Of a DNA stretch of 64,000 nucleotides, positions 25,395 to 34,367 are shown in pieces. The stretch covers positions 124,001 through 188,000 of the forward strand of contig JBLIMV010000004.1 in NCBI GenBank assembly GCA_047638395.1. The letters are read 5' to 3'. Below the pieces are notes generated by a model. That model was not told where the DNA came from and made no database searches. It saw nothing but the letters and a program-made list of their open reading frames with translations. The position numbers and the translations under genes are program-made. Position 1 is the first letter of the stretch; the number at the start of each line of letters is the position of its first letter. Source of the stretch: CAXBCP01 sp047638395 (lineage in GTDB: Bacteria; Pseudomonadota; Alphaproteobacteria; MPNO01; UBA830).

Positions 25395-28300
25395 TTATTT
25401 AGCAAGCGCTTTAAGCGTGTTCAACTGGCGCAGCATCTTGGTGTTTACACCAGCGCGGGCCGGTGGCGTTGCCGCTGTTGCACCCTTGGGCTTATTGCCG
25501 AGTGTGGACGCCCGGCTGACCGGCGCCGATTTCAGCATAGTGGCACGGCCGCGCGCACGGGATTTCGAATACGCGACGGCGAATGCTTTCTTCTGCTGGG
25601 CATTCATGCCGGCCACTTTGGAAAGCCGCTTGGCCATCCTCTGTTGCCGCTTCGCAAGCCGGGCGGATGACACTTTCCCGGCGCTAACGCCCTTTTTGGC
25701 CGCCACTTTCTTTTTACCCCAGGACCGTGCAAAGGCAGCCCGCTGCTTCTGGCTCAGCTTGGCCAGCGCCTTGCTCTGCGATTTCTTCTTCTGCGCACCC
25801 TTGGTCGCCTTCGACGCCGCGAGCGCTGCCGCCTTATTTGCCGACACCGTCCTTACGACTTTTTTGACGGCAACTTTGCTGCGCGCGGCTCTGACTTTTG
25901 TGGTCTTGGCCACCCGCTTTGCCATCGAAGCTTCGCGTTTCTTTAGCTTGGCTGTAAAAGCCAGCAGACGCTTTTTCTTGTACGCCGTCTGCTGTTTCTT
26001 ACGGGCCGCCGCCTGTTTGGTCTGGAGCATCCGGGCGGCATTCGCTGCGGCAACCGCCGTCGCACTTGCCTGCATTGCCTGTTGGACTGCCGCTGCCGCC
26101 TGCTTGTTGATGTTCTTCAACGCCGAGGACATGCCGGCGAACCCGCCGCCACCGCCGCCGCTGGATTTGCGCTGCACTGGTTTGACACCGGCATCGCGGA
26201 TTGCCTGTCCACAGGCGCTCGCCGGATCTTTCTGCAGCTTGAGCAGATTTACCCGCATCGCGCGAAGCTCTTTTTCCTGATTACCGAGGAAGACCGGGTC
26301 GAGCTGTTCTTTCAGACCGCGCGGACGCGATTTATAGTTCCGCTCGACCTCTTTGCGCGGCGCACCGCTGCCTGGCGCCTTTTTGAGTTCGGCGGCGATC
26401 CCGGAGAGAATCCGGCCCTGGCTGGTGTATTTTGCGGTACTGTCACGCTGCGCGACAGATGTCTTGGCCGCTTTGTACTGATTGACCAGACCCGTGTAAT
26501 TGTGAAGACCGGCGCGGTTCACGGTCATCGTCTGATACCCGCTTTTGAAACCGCGTTCCTTCCCGCCATAACCGATATAGCAGTTCTTATTCGGCGCAAT
26601 TTTGCCAGGGTGCGTGCCGCCTTTGTAACGGACACGGCAGACATAGACGTTTTTACCCTTTTCTTTCCCGACATACATCGCGCTCCGGGTGTTGCCGTTC
26701 GTCCAGCCTACGCGGCTGCTCGTCCCGACAAGCACGTCATAGGTGCTTTGGCGGTGTTCCTTGCCGTAGAAGCCGATATTGCAATAGCCGGCGACGACCT
26801 TGCCACTGGCCCAGTTCCCTTTGTACTTGGAACGACAGACATAGAGGCGCGAACGACCCGGCTCCGAGCCGCCACTGATCGCGCCGGACGGGATGCGCCC
26901 GCCTCTGTTCACTTTGACCCAGCGGGCCGGGTTAACCGGTGCACCATTCCCCAGTGCCCGGAATGCCCGGCTGGCTTCCATCGCCGTCACATACTTGTAG
27001 GCCTGCGCATTTCGCGTCCGCCGCGAGATCACCGACAGCTCGCTGTTTACGAGCTTGATGTGCTGATCCAGCGCGTAGGGGTGCGTTTCGCACATGCCGG
27101 GATCAAACGGTATTGCGGTTGCCTTCAGTTTGCCGGATTCGATCAGGGATTCGGAATAATTCCGCGCCTGCTGACCGGTGACAGGGTTAAAGGTGAAGCT
27201 GCCGGCAACTTTTACCGGAGCCGGCATGTTGCCCGGCAGGGGCGCTGCCTTGCCCTTGCTGCCGCCGCCGCTATCGGCACCGGGCACAAAGACCTCAAAC
27301 ACCTTTTCGACCGGGACATTGAAGTCCCATTTGATGTCTTTCAGATATTCGGTGCCGAGCAGGGTGTATTCGATACCCAGCTCACCCTTCTGACTGGCGT
27401 TCAGGACCGCGAGCTTGCCCTTCATCCATAGTTTTTCAATATCGAACACCGAGGCGATGGCAGACAACGCCTGCCCGGCAAACTTGCCGGCGAACTCGAT
27501 CGCGTTGCCGAAGGTCACCATGGCGGTGCTCAGTGCGTCGCTCGCCGCGGCCAGAACCTTGCCGAAGGCATTGATGGTCTTGTTGAGCCCATCGATGACA
27601 GCGCTCAAAACCTTGCCGGTTCCTTTGAGAAATTCATCAACGACCTTCTGTGCAATATCGAGCACGCCGCGGGCGACCTTCATTGCCGTCCAGAGCGACC
27701 CCGCCGCGACACAATGGTCCCAATCCCAGGGTTTGGGACTGCATTTCCCTTTTTCGCGGTCATATTTCTTTTTAAGCTTGTTGACCTCGGCCTTCGCCTT
27801 GTTGAATTCGGCATAGGCGGATTTGCGTGCCTGCTCCAGATCACCGACCGCCTTGGATTTACCGATCTTCGCTTTCTGAATGCGATCAGACGCGACATGC
27901 AATTCCCGGTTCATGCCGGAGACGGCGGTTTCAACGCCGCGGCTGAAATCGGCGGTCGCGGTCTGAATGCCATCGGCGAAACGATTGAAGAAATTGCCTT
28001 CAATGATGCCTGTGGCCGTGAACCCGGCGTTTTTCAGGCTGCGCGTGTTGCTTTCAAGCACCAGAGACGCGTCGAACAGGCCGAACGGTGCGGCCCCTTC
28101 GATAATGGCGACCTGCGCCTTTTTATCGATCGACAGCTCAAAGCTGCCACCCGAACCGAGAAGGGAGACGGTTTCTGTTTTGATGCGCACATGTGGATTG
28201 GTGATATTTTCCACCGTGATCGCGATATCGACCTCACCCTGCGGCAGCTTGATGATGTCGATGGGCAGATTTGCCTGGGTCTTCGCTTTGATCTCGATAC

Positions 28301-29774
28301 CGTGGGTCGGCTTGATGACCGCGGTCTCGACCTCGCCCATCTTGGTACCGAAGACGATCAGATTGCCCGCCATTTCCAGCCCGGCATCGAGGCCAAGGCT
28401 CAGCGAGACGTCGATGAACGGCCCTTCACCGGTCTTTACGCCACCGATCCTGACAAAATCGTCCGGAATCGGCGGGTGCGGGATTTTGGATCCGGTCACG
28501 GCATTGGTCAGATCGGCAAATGCCGCCGTCAGATCTTTCAGGCTGAGCGACGCGATCTTATTTGGATCGGTCGGAGAGACCATGAACTTGATCTGCTCGG
28601 GAATCGGAATACCGGACGTGGCGGCCGGCACCTGCACGGCAGCGAAGGTCACGATGTTGTTGTCGTAGAACCGCCCGCCGGCACCGATGCCGATGGCAAC
28701 CGCATCAGGCTTGATCTCGAACGCCATCGTGTAGTCCTGGAGATCGATGAACGGCAGGCCGAAGGCCTTCTTGAACGCGCCGTCCTTCCCCTTGAACATC
28801 GTGGCCGCGATGGAGAACGTCGGCTTGCCACCTTCGAGCGCCATGGCCACTTCGATATCCATCGTCGTTTTCGCGGTCGCAATTTTCTTCTTCGCGATAT
28901 CGGGATAGGCGAAGGGAACGTCTCCCGCTTCGAGGAAGAAACCGAACTTGGTCGATGCATCGAGCACGTCAAATTCGGCTTTGAGGCCGACCGTAAAGGT
29001 TGCCGGAATCTCGATCTTTTTACCGATCCGGGGCCGGATTGGCGGCAGGGCCGCAAGGAAGCTGGCCGTGATCGAGGGCGTTTTGCCATCCATCACCGCG
29101 CTCAGCACACCGGTGCTCAGCTGCGCTTTGAACAGAGCCTTGGACGATTTGCCGCCAATCGCCTCAATCGCGTCTTTCAGCGGCTTCAGCTTACCGATAT
29201 CGGACATCGCCATAAAGGTGATGCCCTGGTCGAGGCTGACCTCAAACGCAGCATTATCGTCAAAATACGGGGTGAACATGGCCTTTGCCGCCGCGGGCAG
29301 CTTGTTCTGTTCAAGCTCCGCGCCACGGGCGGCGACGACCCAGACCATCCGGTCGAAGGTCAGCATGTCGGTGACTTCGATACCAGGGACTTTAAAGAAG
29401 TCGCTGAGTTTGGGGGTCCGCTTCTGGCCGGTAGCACTCAGGGGTTCCATCGCGAAATAGGTTTCGGTGCCGCCCTTGAAGACGAGGAAATTCCAGCGCA
29501 TGGCAAAGAAATTGATAAAGCCGGAAATTGTTTTTTCCGTCGCGGTCACACCGGCCATATCCATATTGGCGAGCTTGCCGAGCTTGAGCTTGTTCAGGGC
29601 ATCGCCGACACCCGGTATATCTTTCAGCTTGATTGTCGTTTTACCGGCGACGTCGTCGGCAAAACCCGCGCTATACGCCGTCTGCGGCGTTGCGAGCGAT
29701 ACCGCCCCTGCCGCGACAACGAACATCGCCAGAATCAATAATTGACGGAATTTCGATAGAAAAATTTGTGCCAT
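25395..29774 (-). CDS. Giant secreted protein with DM9-like repeats and lysine-rich tail
   Basis: The protein has 1459 residues from the ATG at 29774, which follows GGGGGG; a TTG five codons earlier is less likely. Residues 1-36 form a Sec signal peptide ending TAYSA. About 40-620 is a long beta-rich region unlike anything I recognise. About 625-690 is a charged coiled-coil-like segment. Residues 952-1080 hold two repeats of the pattern LYVCRxxYKG...GK...C-I-GY-GKE that look like DM9 (DUF3421) lectin-like modules. A glycine run near 1205 leads to a tail (about 1215-1459) very rich in Lys, Ala and Arg, reminiscent of histone H1. It is probably an exported or surface protein that may bind glycans and, through the tail, polyanions. 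Function unknown. Confidence 0.85.
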   Translation of the reverse strand: MAQIFLSKFRQLLILAMFVVAAGAVSLATPQTAYSAGFADDVAGKTTIKLKDIPGVGDALNKLKLGKLANMDMAGVTATEKTISGFINFFAMRWNFLVFKGGTETYFAMEPLSATGQKRTPKLSDFFKVPGIEVTDMLTFDRMVWVVAARGAELEQNKLPAAAKAMFTPYFDDNAAFEVSLDQGITFMAMSDIGKLKPLKDAIEAIGGKSSKALFKAQLSTGVLSAVMDGKTPSITASFLAALPPIRPRIGKKIEIPATFTVGLKAEFDVLDASTKFGFFLEAGDVPFAYPDIAKKKIATAKTTMDIEVAMALEGGKPTFSIAATMFKGKDGAFKKAFGLPFIDLQDYTMAFEIKPDAVAIGIGAGGRFYDNNIVTFAAVQVPAATSGIPIPEQIKFMVSPTDPNKIASLSLKDLTAAFADLTNAVTGSKIPHPPIPDDFVRIGGVKTGEGPFIDVSLSLGLDAGLEMAGNLIVFGTKMGEVETAVIKPTHGIEIKAKTQANLPIDIIKLPQGEVDIAITVENITNPHVRIKTETVSLLGSGGSFELSIDKKAQVAIIEGAAPFGLFDASLVLESNTRSLKNAGFTATGIIEGNFFNRFADGIQTATADFSRGVETAVSGMNRELHVASDRIQKAKIGKSKAVGDLEQARKSAYAEFNKAKAEVNKLKKKYDREKGKCSPKPWDWDHCVAAGSLWTAMKVARGVLDIAQKVVDEFLKGTGKVLSAVIDGLNKTINAFGKVLAAASDALSTAMVTFGNAIEFAGKFAGQALSAIASVFDIEKLWMKGKLAVLNASQKGELGIEYTLLGTEYLKDIKWDFNVPVEKVFEVFVPGADSGGGSKGKAAPLPGNMPAPVKVAGSFTFNPVTGQQARNYSESLIESGKLKATAIPFDPGMCETHPYALDQHIKLVNSELSVISRRTRNAQAYKYVTAMEASRAFRALGNGAPVNPARWVKVNRGGRIPSGAISGGSEPGRSRLYVCRSKYKGNWASGKVVAGYCNIGFYGKEHRQSTYDVLVGTSSRVGWTNGNTRSAMYVGKEKGKNVYVCRVRYKGGTHPGKIAPNKNCYIGYGGKERGFKSGYQTMTVNRAGLHNYTGLVNQYKAAKTSVAQRDSTAKYTSQGRILSGIAAELKKAPGSGAPRKEVERNYKSRPRGLKEQLDPVFLGNQEKELRAMRVNLLKLQKDPASACGQAIRDAGVKPVQRKSSGGGGGGFAGMSSALKNINKQAAAAVQQAMQASATAVAAANAARMLQTKQAAARKKQQTAYKKKRLLAFTAKLKKREASMAKRVAKTTKVRAARSKVAVKKVVRTVSANKAAALAASKATKGAQKKKSQSKALAKLSQKQRAAFARSWGKKKVAAKKGVSAGKVSSARLAKRQQRMAKRLSKVAGMNAQQKKAFAVAYSKSRARGRATMLKSAPVSRASTLGNKPKGATAATPPARAGVNTKMLRQLNTLKALAK

Positions 29775-29942
29775 TTTGGTGCCCCCCAAAAAAATGCAGC
29801 CGCGTCAGAATTGTCGCTATAGCTTACCCGACTCTATTTTGCGCACACACATTGTGGTGGCGCAACACCCCACCACCAACAGAAATATCATTCTGCCCAA
29901 CCCAACCTGAACCTAAGATGAACAGGCCGCTAACACCGGGAT

Positions 29943-31922
29943 TTAGCCAATCGGCCAGGGCAGAATCAAAACATCCTGCAGCACGCCCCGCGGAAAATCG
30001 AGAATCATGATCCAGGCCAGTGCCGTCACGAATCCGACGCCACCGGTCGTCATGGCCGCAACCCGGACCCAGGATGCGTCGGTTTTGACCCGCAGAAAAA
30101 TCACAAAGAAACCGACAATCGACAACCAGAACCCGATAAGCATGGTCGCCACCAGGAAGGCGGCAAGCCAGAGAATGTAATGCCATAGACCGGGAATTTC
30201 CTCGCCCTGCAGATGATCGCCCTCTACCTCGTGATCGTAGTTCACGGTGTGGGCGACCTTGTTGGACCAGGTCACGTACACCATATAGGCCGCGATCGGC
30301 AGCATCGTGACGCCGATGCCGATCGTATAGATACCGCCGATAAACGAGTGGCCGAGCCCATCGATCAGCCCCCAGGCAAAAAACGCAAACACGGCGGTGG
30401 CGAACCACGCCTGTGGGCGCATGTTTTTCGCTTTGAGTGCCACGGCTGCTTCGGCATCGATCTCGCCGGTAGGCGCATTCCGCGCGCCGAGCCAGGCCGA
30501 CACCAGCGTAAACGCGGCAATGATCAGCACACCGGGACGCAGCAGGAAACCCCAGTCATAGAACTGCACCGCCTGGTACAGATAGGTTTCAGACTGGTCA
30601 GCCAGCACGAAGCCGATCAGAAAGGCAGGGCGCGGCCAGCCGAAACGCTTCAGCAAAATACCGAGCAGGCCAACGACGAACAGCGTAATCAGGTCGCCGA
30701 GGTCACGTTGTGCCTGGAACGCCGCAAAACAGATCACCATGATCATGAATGGCGCAAGATACGCATAGCGAATGGTCGTCAGCATGGCGACGTATTTGGA
30801 CAGGAACAGGCAGGCGCCGGCGCCGATCACGTTCGCGAGCGCCAATGACCAGATAATGACATAGGTAAGATTGAGCTGGCCTTCGACCATGGAAGGACCG
30901 GGTTCCAGCCCGATCAGCACCATACCGCCGATAAACACCGCCATTGACCCGGAACCGGGGATGCCAAACAGCAATGTGGGGATCAGCCCGCCGCCTTCCT
31001 TGGCATTATTGGCGCTTTCCGGCGCCAATACGCCGCGGATATCGCCCTTGCCGAACTGGGATGTATCCTTTGCCGTCTGTTTGACGTGGCCATAGGCGAT
31101 CCAGTCGACGACACTGCCGCCGAGCCCCGGCAAAGCGCCGATCAGGCAGCCGATACCGGCACAGCGCACGCATAACCATTTATACGTCCACATGTCTTTG
31201 AGGCCGCGCACCCAGCCCGAGCCGAGGGTCTGACTGCGGGAGATCGACCCGCCGGCACGCAGCAGATCGATAATTTCGGGCACCGCGAACATCGCCAGGC
31301 CGATCACCACCAGCGGCAACCCGTCACCGAGATAGGCATTACCCAGCGTCATCCGGAATTCACCGGTCGCAGGCGCCCCGCCAAGCGCGCCGAACATCAG
31401 CCCGAGCCCGCAGGCCAGGAGACCCTTGGCCATGTTGCCGCCGGCAAGCACACCGACCATCGACAGGCCGAGAATCGTCAGCATGAACAGCTCGGCCGAC
31501 GTGAAGAGAAGAATAATATCGCGCGCAACCACAATGACGAATGTCAGGATGACCGCGCCGATCAGCCCGCCAAACAGCGAGGCCGAGAACGCCGCCCCCA
31601 GGGCGCGGGCGCCCTCACCTTTCTTGGCGAGCGGAAATCCGTCGAGCACCGTCGCCTGAGACGCGCTGGACCCGGGTATTCCCATCAGGACGGACGTAAA
31701 CGTATCTGATGTCGGAATAACGGCGACAAGACCGATCAGCATCGACAGCGCCGATGTGGGGTCCATGCCGTAGAGGAACGGTAGAAGAATAGAGAGCCCG
31801 ACGATACCGCCGAGCCCGGGGAAAATACCGACGGCGAGGCCCATGGCGACGCCGGCCAGCAGGTAAAGCAGATGCTGACCACTCGTGATTTCAACCAACG
31901 CAGCTGAGAGTGCTTCGAGCAT
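29943..31922 (-). CDS. TctA-TctB fused permease of a TTT transporter
   Basis: The protein has 659 residues, about 150 more than a normal TctA. Residues 1-500 are a complete TctA, with AVGIFPGLGGIVGLSI near 31, GIPGSSASQATVLDGFPLAKKG near 80 and the second-half GALPGLGGSVVDW and GIPGSGSMAVFIGG. The remainder, after ARNAPTGEIDAEAA, adds a linker and about four membrane segments that resemble TctB. It is thus a natural fusion of both membrane subunits. It is the last gene of a minus-strand operon tcuA-tcuB-prpF-tctC-tctAB and probably imports the tricarboxylate that those enzymes use. Confidence 0.9.
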   Translation of the reverse strand: MLEALSAALVEITSGQHLLYLLAGVAMGLAVGIFPGLGGIVGLSILLPFLYGMDPTSALSMLIGLVAVIPTSDTFTSVLMGIPGSSASQATVLDGFPLAKKGEGARALGAAFSASLFGGLIGAVILTFVIVVARDIILLFTSAELFMLTILGLSMVGVLAGGNMAKGLLACGLGLMFGALGGAPATGEFRMTLGNAYLGDGLPLVVIGLAMFAVPEIIDLLRAGGSISRSQTLGSGWVRGLKDMWTYKWLCVRCAGIGCLIGALPGLGGSVVDWIAYGHVKQTAKDTSQFGKGDIRGVLAPESANNAKEGGGLIPTLLFGIPGSGSMAVFIGGMVLIGLEPGPSMVEGQLNLTYVIIWSLALANVIGAGACLFLSKYVAMLTTIRYAYLAPFMIMVICFAAFQAQRDLGDLITLFVVGLLGILLKRFGWPRPAFLIGFVLADQSETYLYQAVQFYDWGFLLRPGVLIIAAFTLVSAWLGARNAPTGEIDAEAAVALKAKNMRPQAWFATAVFAFFAWGLIDGLGHSFIGGIYTIGIGVTMLPIAAYMVYVTWSNKVAHTVNYDHEVEGDHLQGEEIPGLWHYILWLAAFLVATMLIGFWLSIVGFFVIFLRVKTDASWVRVAAMTTGGVGFVTALAWIMILDFPRGVLQDVLILPWPIG

Positions 31923-31949
31923 CTTGTTCCCCCACGTTTATCGCAATTA

Positions 31950-31984
31950 CCGCGGGGCACCGGTCTATGCCGGCTGCCCCGCGG
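31950..31984 (-). terminator. Large hairpin after the solute-receptor gene
   Basis: A 10-bp stem (31950-31959 with 31975-31984) continues, after one bulged base, into 4 more pairs (31960-31963 with 31970-31973). It lies directly downstream of tctC and upstream of the fused permease gene. No clear T-run follows on the minus strand, so it more likely stabilises the tctC 3' end or attenuates. Confidence 0.65.
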
Positions 31985-32007
31985 ATCGTTATCGCGGCCT
32001 GTAAAGC

Positions 32008-33108
32008 CTAAGGTACGGCGTTAAAGCGCCGCTTCAGCCAGGCTTTGACCCAGGCCTTGGATTCGGGTGAGACCGTGGTCGCCACCTTCTTCAGGACCTG
32101 CGCTTTTTCGCCGACAGCCTGCGGATAATTGCCGAGCGATTTTGCTGCTGCGGCTGCAAACCCTGGCTCGTTGATGGTGTCAGCCGCTGCTTTGCGCAGC
32201 GTTGCGACGATATCAGCCGGGGTGCCTTTTTTGACAAAGATCATTTTTTGCGCCGGATAGCCCGCCGCCATAAACGTCCGCCATGCAGTCCAGGCCGGTC
32301 CCTTCGGTTTTTTGCCGTGCATGCGCTCATACACTTCGCCGACATGGGGCAGGTTGGGGAAAGTCGGATCGCGCACCAGCTCACCCTTTGCATCGAGCAT
32401 GCCCCAGGTCATCAGCGGCACGGCCTTACCGGCTTTGACCAGCGGCGTGACGCGTTTGATGAAGGCAGGCGTCGTTTGATAATCGATGCGCACTTCACCG
32501 CGCTCGAATGCCAGGCGGGACGGACCGCGGCCCTTCATGCCAAAGACCGGCTTCACGGTGAGGCCGAGGATATCAAAGGCCAGAAGCGGCACCAGATCGA
32601 GCGACGTTGCGCCCTGCGACCCGAATTTCAGCTTTGCCTTTTGCAGCTGCTTCATGCCTGCCTTCGTCGCTTCCTTCACGCCGAGAGACGGATTGACGTA
32701 AACGATGCCGCCAACGGGCGTGGCAAGGATCACTTCCCAGTCCGCGTAATCGTATTTCACGCGGCGGTCGTCGAGCAGGAACGGAAACTGCGTCGAGCCG
32801 GATGTGCCGAGCATCATCAGCCCGTCTGTGCCGGCGCGGCGGGCAAAGAAATTAGTGCCCTTGGTCGAGCTCGCACCAGGCATGTTCTTGACCGCGATCG
32901 TCGGCTGGCCGGGGATATTTTTCTGGAGCCGCGGCGCATAAAAACGTGCCCAGCGATTCGATCCACCGCCGGTGCCGTAAGGGATGATCCATTCGATCCG
33001 TTTACCGGAAAAATCGGCAGCGGGCGCAGGGGTTGCGACCGTGCCGAGGGTGAGCGCGAAACCGGCGAATGCCAGTGTCGCACCCTTGGCGATTGTAAGT
33101 GTCTTCAT
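32008..33108 (-). CDS. TctC-type solute receptor of the tricarboxylate operon
   Basis: The protein has 366 residues with a Sec-type signal peptide (about 1-31, ending TPAPAA). The mature chain opens DFSGKRIEWIIPYGTGGGSNRWARF, a TctC-like start, and the protein has the two-lobed receptor length. Upstream on the same strand lie prpF, tcuB and tcuA; downstream lies the fused TctA-TctB permease. It should deliver a di- or tricarboxylate to that permease. The sequence is only distantly similar to the other receptor in this window (15055), so the two systems probably have different ligands. Confidence 0.88.
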   Translation of the reverse strand: MKTLTIAKGATLAFAGFALTLGTVATPAPAADFSGKRIEWIIPYGTGGGSNRWARFYAPRLQKNIPGQPTIAVKNMPGASSTKGTNFFARRAGTDGLMMLGTSGSTQFPFLLDDRRVKYDYADWEVILATPVGGIVYVNPSLGVKEATKAGMKQLQKAKLKFGSQGATSLDLVPLLAFDILGLTVKPVFGMKGRGPSRLAFERGEVRIDYQTTPAFIKRVTPLVKAGKAVPLMTWGMLDAKGELVRDPTFPNLPHVGEVYERMHGKKPKGPAWTAWRTFMAAGYPAQKMIFVKKGTPADIVATLRKAAADTINEPGFAAAAAKSLGNYPQAVGEKAQVLKKVATTVSPESKAWVKAWLKRRFNAVP

Positions 33109-33170
33109 ATTGCGAATACCTCCCGTGTTTTCGCGTTGCGTTACATATTTACCGAAGCGCGAACTGTCAC

Positions 33171-34262
33171 CTAGTCGTGCGGCAGAACGCTTTCGGGAAT
33201 CATTACCCCACCCTGCATGATCATGCGTGCAGTGCGGATAATACCTGCGGCTTCTATCTCGGCACCGGCGCCATGGTCCTGCAGTGTGAGTGACAGGTGA
33301 AGCTGGCCGACCGGATGTTCGATCGAGAATTCCGGCCGGTCGCCGGCCTCTACCGGCTTTGCCATGGGCTGTACAACAGTTCCCTCCGCCAGACAGGCAT
33401 AGGCAAGTGCTATGCCGCCGGTGATAGCGTGGGTTTCATGGGTTTTGTCGGGCACGAAATAGCGCGACGATATATTTCCGTCGCTCCGTGGCGCTGCGGC
33501 AATGATGATCTTGGGAACCACCTTGCCGGAGACGTCGCCCAGCCCCATACGCTTTCCGGCTTCGCGGCGCATCGGCTCGACGCGGGCAAAAAACGCCTCA
33601 TCGGCGCTCAGTTCGGCCGCGGTCTCATAACCGGTCTTGCCGATATCGGCGGCGCGCATGACCATAACCGGCATGGCCGCATCGACGAGCGTCACATCAA
33701 TGCCGTCGATCTGCTCCATGGGCTTGCCGGTCGGAAACAGCTCGTCGGTATAAGATCCTATGGCATCCATGAAGTTGAGCAGAATGGGTGCGCCCGTGCC
33801 AGGCACCCCGTCAATCGACGCATCGCCTTCAAATTCGACATGACCGCCGGGGGTCTGGATCACCGCTTCAACCTTGCCGCCGGTATTTACCTGGTGGATC
33901 CGTACCCGGGTCTCACCGTCCTCGACGGATACCAGCCCGGTTTCAATGGCATAGGGTCCGACACCCGCCAGCATGTTGCCGCAGGTCGGCCCGTAATCGA
34001 CCGACGCGTCATCGACCGATACCTGGGCGAAAAAATAATCGACATCGCAGTCTTCGCGCTCGGACGGAGAAATAATACAGGTTTTGCTGGTGACCGACGT
34101 CGTACCGCCAACGCCGTCGACCTGGCGCGGATCGGGCGAACCGAACGCTGCGAGCAGGATGCCATCCCACAACGATTGATCTTCAGGCAGGTCTGCCTTG
34201 TTAAAATACAGCCCGCGCGACGTGCCACCGCGCATGAAAATGGCTGGGATCGCCGTTTGCAT
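33171..34262 (-). CDS. PrpF/GalD-family aconitate isomerase or oxalomesaconate tautomerase
   Basis: The protein has 363 residues and belongs to the PrpF family of cofactor-free isomerases (double diaminopimelate-epimerase fold). MRGGTSRGLYF at 10-20 and GPTCGNMLAGVGPYAIETG at 91-109 are family signatures. K60 and C94 are 34 residues apart, the same spacing as the Lys73/Cys107 acid-base pair described for Shewanella PrpF. Relatives isomerise trans-aconitate, 2-methylaconitate or 4-oxalomesaconate. Next to tcuA/tcuB, conversion of an aconitate isomer for entry into the citric acid cycle is the best guess. It lies 62 bases upstream of tctC in the same operon. Confidence 0.85.
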   Translation of the reverse strand: MQTAIPAIFMRGGTSRGLYFNKADLPEDQSLWDGILLAAFGSPDPRQVDGVGGTTSVTSKTCIISPSEREDCDVDYFFAQVSVDDASVDYGPTCGNMLAGVGPYAIETGLVSVEDGETRVRIHQVNTGGKVEAVIQTPGGHVEFEGDASIDGVPGTGAPILLNFMDAIGSYTDELFPTGKPMEQIDGIDVTLVDAAMPVMVMRAADIGKTGYETAAELSADEAFFARVEPMRREAGKRMGLGDVSGKVVPKIIIAAAPRSDGNISSRYFVPDKTHETHAITGGIALAYACLAEGTVVQPMAKPVEAGDRPEFSIEHPVGQLHLSLTLQDHGAGAEIEAAGIIRTARMIMQGGVMIPESVLPHD

Positions 34263-34367
34263 CTTTCGTATTCCGCCCGTTACTTTTTTTCTCAGGCGAC
34301 GATATCAGCAAATGCAGTCTGCGTCATACACCGATGTTCAGGCCGGGCACCATGTTCGGGTTGAAAA

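Noticed and set aside
27714..29741. Plus-strand open frame of 675 codons inside the giant secreted-protein gene
   Set aside because: It is antisense to a gene with signal peptide and recognisable domains. Its translation is Arg/His/Gly/Asp-rich without domain character, typical of shadows in GC-rich DNA.
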